A stretch of 64,000 nucleotides of DNA from Pseudomonas fluorescens (GTDB taxonomy: Bacteria > Pseudomonadota > Gammaproteobacteria > Pseudomonadales > Pseudomonadaceae). The stretch spans positions 22,939 to 86,938 of the forward strand of contig NZ_CABVII010000028.1 of NCBI RefSeq assembly GCF_902497995.1, written 5' to 3'. Below, one piece after another: positions 61,165-64,000 of the stretch (position 1 is the first letter of the stretch; every line of letters begins with the position of its first letter). Made by a program: the position numbers and the translations under genes. Under the pieces are notes generated by a model. It saw only the letters and a list, made by a program, of their open reading frames with translations. It made no database searches and was not told the origin of the DNA.

Positions 61165-62028
61165 TCAGACGGCGGCAATAATTGGGTCATGTTTGAATCG
61201 ACACCACAGTGGCGGCAGATCCTCCGGAAGCGGGCGGTATTCACCGATCTCGGACCAGCCTCCAGGGCCATGAAAGTCACTACCGGCGCTGACCAGCAGA
61301 CCGAACTCACGGGCAAGAATCGCCAGGCTGCCCACTTGCTCGGCGGGCTGATGGCCATTGACCACTTCGATCGCGTGGCCCCCTGCTTGAATATAGTCGG
61401 CAATCAGCCGGCGACGTTTGCTGCGAGTGAAATCGTAATGCCAGGGATGCGCCAGGCTGACCCAGGCCTTCGCCGCACGCAGGGTTTCGACGGTGTCTTC
61501 CAGGGTCGGCCAGTGTTGCTTGACGTCCCCCAGCTTGCCGGCGCCCAACCATTTGCGGAACGCCTCGGCGCGATCCTTGACGTATCCCTCGCGCACCATC
61601 CAGTCGGCGAAATGCGGACGGGCCGGCGCGTTGCCGCTGTCGCCCAGTTCCTGCTGAATGGCCCGGGCACCTTCCTGCGCTCCCGGCATGCCTTTCAACG
61701 CCAACTTGCGGCTTATTTCTTCGGACCGTAGCCAGCGGCCATCGTGCAATCTGGCAATCGCCTCGACCAACGGTGGTGCATTCACGTCAAATCCGTAGCC
61801 CAACACATGGATGGTCGCGCCCCCCCAGGTGCAGGACAATTCGACGCCATTGACCAGTTGCATGCCCAGCGCGGACGCCGCACTGCGGGCCTCATCAAGG
61901 CCTTCAAGGGTATCGTGATCGGTCAAGGCCAGGACTCGCACGCCTTTCTCGAACGCACGCGCAACCAGCGCCGCAGGCGCCAGGGCGCCATCGGAGGCCG
62001 TGCTGTGGCAGTGCAAATCAACATTCAC
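61165..62028 (-). CDS. PHP-domain phosphoesterase (RNase AM-like)
   Basis: A 287-residue polymerase/histidinol phosphatase domain protein. Metal-binding motifs are visible: DLHCHSTASDG at residues 4-14, LALTDHDTLEG at about 33-43, and AGSDFHGPGG near 247-256. In E. coli the homologue YciV trims 5' ends of rRNA. It leads the PHP-YciO-ScpA-ScpB group and is divergent from yciB. Confidence 0.9.
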   Translation of the reverse strand: MNVDLHCHSTASDGALAPAALVARAFEKGVRVLALTDHDTLEGLDEARSAASALGMQLVNGVELSCTWGGATIHVLGYGFDVNAPPLVEAIARLHDGRWLRSEEISRKLALKGMPGAQEGARAIQQELGDSGNAPARPHFADWMVREGYVKDRAEAFRKWLGAGKLGDVKQHWPTLEDTVETLRAAKAWVSLAHPWHYDFTRSKRRRLIADYIQAGGHAIEVVNGHQPAEQVGSLAILAREFGLLVSAGSDFHGPGGWSEIGEYRPLPEDLPPLWCRFKHDPIIAAV

Positions 62029-62115
62029 GGGGATGTGTTACCTCAAATCAGCTGGCACTATCGCGCGCCCATATGTTTGTTATTATGCCGCCACATCCTG
62101 CTTCTGGCTGCCACT

Positions 62116-62712
62116 GTGAAACAATTCATCGATTTCATCCCGCTCCTGCTGTTCTTCATTGTGTTCAAAATCGATCCTCGGGTCGTCGATATCGCCGGTC
62201 ATCAACTGACCGTAGGGGGTATCTACAGCGCCACCGCGATGCTGATCGTCAGCTCCCTGGTGGTCTACGGCGCCCTCTATATCAAGCAGCGCAAGCTGGA
62301 GAAGAGCCAATGGCTGACCCTCATCGCCTGCCTGGTCTTCGGCAGCCTGACCCTGGCGTTCCACAGCGAGACCTTCCTGAAATGGAAAGCCCCGGTGGTC
62401 AACTGGCTGTTTGCCCTGGCGTTCATCGGCAGCCACTTCGTCGGTGACCAGCTGCTGATCAAACGCATCATGGGCCACGCACTGACCCTGCCGGAGCCGG
62501 TCTGGGTCCGCCTGAACATCGCCTGGATCGGATTTTTCCTGTTTTGCGGTGCCGCCAACCTGTTTGTCGCGTTCACCTTCCAGAGCTACTGGGTCGACTT
62601 CAAGGTCTTCGGCAGCCTGGGCATGACCTTGCTGTTCCTGGTCGCACAGGGCATCTACCTGTCCCGCCATTTGCACGACGCCGATACCACAACGCCAAAA
62701 ATCGAGGACTGA
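62116..62712 (+). CDS. yciB: Inner-membrane septation protein YciB (IspZ)
   Basis: A 198-residue integral membrane protein with five to six helices and the family start KQFIDFIPLLLFFIVFKID. It has roles in cell-envelope integrity and septation. A GTG start at 62116 matches the family; the open frame upstream belongs to the opposite-strand PHP gene. yciB and the YciI gene are separated by a single base. Confidence 0.93.
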   Translation: MKQFIDFIPLLLFFIVFKIDPRVVDIAGHQLTVGGIYSATAMLIVSSLVVYGALYIKQRKLEKSQWLTLIACLVFGSLTLAFHSETFLKWKAPVVNWLFALAFIGSHFVGDQLLIKRIMGHALTLPEPVWVRLNIAWIGFFLFCGAANLFVAFTFQSYWVDFKVFGSLGMTLLFLVAQGIYLSRHLHDADTTTPKIED

Positions 62713-62713
62713 C

Positions 62714-63013
62714 ATGCTTTACGCAATCATTGCCACAGACGTCGCCAACTCCCTGGAAGCCCGCCTGGCCGCACGGCCTGCGCACCTTGAGCGCCTGCAA
62801 GCGCTCAAAGGCGAAGGCCGCATCGTACTGGCTGGCCCGCACCCGGCCGTCGACAGCAATGACCCGGGCGCCGCGGGTTTCACCGGCAGCCTGATCGTCG
62901 CCGAATTCGATTCCCTGAGCGCCGCCCAGGCCTGGGCCGACGCCGATCCGTATATCGCCGCAGGCGTCTACGCCAACGTTTCGGTCAAGCCGTTCAAGCA
63001 AGTCTTGCCGTAA
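62714..63013 (+). CDS. YciI-like protein
   Basis: A 99-residue dimeric alpha/beta-barrel protein. The YciI family residues are in RIVLAGPHPAVDSNDPGAAG and QAWADADPYIAAGVYANVSV. The exact activity is unknown. Co-directional with yciB, as in E. coli. Confidence 0.92.
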   Translation: MLYAIIATDVANSLEARLAARPAHLERLQALKGEGRIVLAGPHPAVDSNDPGAAGFTGSLIVAEFDSLSAAQAWADADPYIAAGVYANVSVKPFKQVLP

Positions 63014-63022
63014 TATCGCCCT

Positions 63023-63049
63023 CGCGATGAACCTTATCGGTTCATCGCG
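63023..63049 (+). terminator. Hairpin after the YciI gene
   Basis: CGCGATGAACC and GGTTCATCGCG, an 11-bp perfect stem with a five-base loop, 10 bases after the stop. The T-run is missing, so it is a weak terminator or mRNA 3' stabiliser. Confidence 0.6.
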
Positions 63050-63167
63050 CTCTCAACGCTCATTATTCTCGCGCACCGGCCGTCCCCGGTGCGGTTGGCC
63101 CTGCTCTGCGGTATCTTCGCCAGTGGTGCAAGCAGAAAACGTCGGCAATGGCTAAATTGAGTGATTC

Positions 63168-63845
63168 ATGAGCGAGCTGTTATTAATTGATGATGATCAG
63201 GAGCTGTGTGAGCTCCTGAGCAGTTGGCTGAGCCAGGAAGGCTTCCACGTCCGCGCCTGCCACGATGGCCGGAGCGCCCGTCGCGCGCTGGCTGAAACCT
63301 CGCCGGCGGCCGTGGTGCTGGACGTGATGCTGCCGGACGGCAGCGGTCTGGAGTTGCTCAAGCAATTGCGCAGCGATCATCCGGACTTGCCGGTGCTGAT
63401 GCTCTCGGCCCGGGGCGAGCCGCTGGACCGCATCCTCGGCCTGGAACTCGGTGCCGACGATTACCTGGCCAAACCCTGCGATCCACGGGAACTGACCGCG
63501 CGCTTGCGCGCCGTATTGCGCCGCAGTCATCCGACGGCGGTGTCCAGCCAGCTTGAACTGGGCGACCTGTGTTTCAGCCCGGTGCGCGGCGTGGTCAGCA
63601 TCGATGAGCAGGAATTCACTCTCACCGTTTCCGAAAGCCGCCTGCTTGAAGCGCTGCTCAAGCAACCCGGTGAGCCGCTGGACAAACAGGATCTGGCGCA
63701 GATCGCCCTCGGCCGTAAACTGACCCTGTACGACCGCAGCCTGGACATGCACATCAGCAATCTGCGCAAAAAAATCGGCCCGCATCCCGATGGCCGGCCG
63801 CGCATCGTGGCCCTGCGCAGCCGTGGTTACTACTACAGCCTCTGA
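63168..63845 (+). CDS. OmpR/CpxR-type response regulator
   Basis: A 225-residue two-domain regulator. Receiver: acidic cluster Asp8-Asp10, phospho-acceptor Asp52 (VVLDVMLPDGSG), lysine in YLAKPCDPREL. C-terminal winged helix: LTVSESRLLEALLKQPGEPL and MHISNLRKKIGPHPDGRPRI. The type resembles CpxR-like regulators of envelope stress. The cognate sensor expected downstream is not seen before the window ends; a possible mobile element begins there instead. Confidence 0.92.
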   Translation: MSELLLIDDDQELCELLSSWLSQEGFHVRACHDGRSARRALAETSPAAVVLDVMLPDGSGLELLKQLRSDHPDLPVLMLSARGEPLDRILGLELGADDYLAKPCDPRELTARLRAVLRRSHPTAVSSQLELGDLCFSPVRGVVSIDEQEFTLTVSESRLLEALLKQPGEPLDKQDLAQIALGRKLTLYDRSLDMHISNLRKKIGPHPDGRPRIVALRSRGYYYSL

Positions 63846-63885
63846 AACAGACGCGATCCCCGGTGCAGGAGCCCCCTGTAATTGG

Positions 63886-63962
63886 ATGGACTCGCCCACG
63901 CCGAGGCGTCAATGCGCCACGGTGGCAGTCTAAACAGCCAACGACAGCGAGGGCGAGTCCAT
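63886..63962. repeat. 12-bp inverted repeat at the edge of a possible mobile element
   Basis: ATGGACTCGCCC at 63886-63897 and its exact complement GGGCGAGTCCAT at 63951-63962. The second copy includes the ATG of the ORF that runs off the window. This could be part of a transposon end or a regulatory stem. Confidence 0.5.
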
Positions 63963-64000
63963 GAAAAAGCATACTTCGATTGATCAATCATTGTCTTCTG
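63961..64000 (+). CDS. Start of an ORF cut by the window end (possible transposase)
   Basis: The last 40 bases encode MKKHTSIDQSLSS and continue past the window. It lies just after a perfect inverted repeat and in place of the sensor gene expected after the response regulator, so a mobile element is suspected. Thirteen residues are not enough to identify a family. Confidence 0.3.
   Translation, partial: MKKHTSIDQSLSS

Noticed and set aside
61188..61403. Longer N-terminus for the YciO-family gene
   Set aside because: It would run over the PHP gene, and the extra residues are unlike the family. The GTG at 61151 has a ribosome site and the conserved start.
62073..62447. Plus-strand 124-codon frame overlapping yciB
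   Set aside because: It is out of frame with yciB and rich in His/Arg/Pro. yciB has a clear family match in the other frame.
1..64000. tRNA, rRNA or prophage genes
   Set aside because: I looked for tRNA-like cloverleaf ends, rRNA signatures and phage structural genes and found none in this window.

Overview
The window is a piece of a Pseudomonas chromosome, most likely from the P. fluorescens group. The evidence is the Pseudomonas polar-flagellum gene order, the hptB-hsbR-hsbA set inside the fli cluster, a phhRABC phenylalanine/tyrosine catabolic block, a DUF6124-type gene, and many fluorescens-type REP/REPIN palindromes (cores of the form TGTGGGAGCGGGCTTGC or GTAGGAGCGAGGCTTGC). Species identity is inference from gene content.

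Layout, left to right. 1-12.3 kb (minus strand): the late chemotaxis/motor block and polar-placement genes, cheW (cut by the window edge), a shrunken parP, parC (ParA-like), motD, motC, cheB, cheA, a shrunken cheZ, cheY, fliA, flhG (fleN), flhF, flhA. 12.3-14.9 kb: an accessory island between flhA and flhB with an orphan Rhs-core protein carrying an AT-rich tail, a DUF6124 gene with a structured-looking leader, and REP elements. 14.9-24.5 kb: flhB, fliR, fliQ, fliP, fliO, fliN, fliM, fliL, fliK, then hptB, hsbR, hsbA. 24.7-32.2 kb: fliJ, fliI, fliH, fliG, fliF, fliE, a REP cluster where fleS and fleR would be expected, and fleQ. 32.4-46.3 kb: fliT, fliS, fliD, a broken flaG, fliC, a ketoacyl-ACP synthase III, flgL, flgK, flgJ, flgI, flgH, flgG, flgF.

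46.6-51.1 kb: divergent phhR and phhA-phhB-phhC (aromatic amino acid catabolism). 51.3-56 kb: two very small genes, an MFS transporter, arfB, a flavodoxin-fold quinone reductase and an AroP-like permease. 56-62 kb (minus strand): rluB, a DUF1289 gene, scpB, scpA, a YciO/Sua5-family gene and a PHP-domain gene. 62-64 kb (plus strand): yciB, a YciI gene, an OmpR-class response regulator, and the edge of a possible mobile element.

Five sigma-54 (-24/-12) promoters are readable, upstream of flhA, fliL, fliK, fliE and flgF, with a sigma-28-type promoter upstream of fliC. This matches the FleQ/RpoN then FliA hierarchy of polar flagella.

The most unusual aspect is a set of losses confined to the flagellar/chemotaxis genes: fleSR absent, cheZ and parP each missing their middle in frame, the CheA linker reduced to one repeat, flaG broken, and a KAS III left without the flagellin glycosyltransferases that accompany it in some relatives. 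The structural flagellar genes present look intact. Either this lineage has simplified its chemotaxis and regulatory layer, or the assembly has collapsed repetitive stretches. These comparisons use remembered family lengths and must be checked by alignment. flgA, flgB-E, flgM, flgN, cheR and cheV are not in this window.
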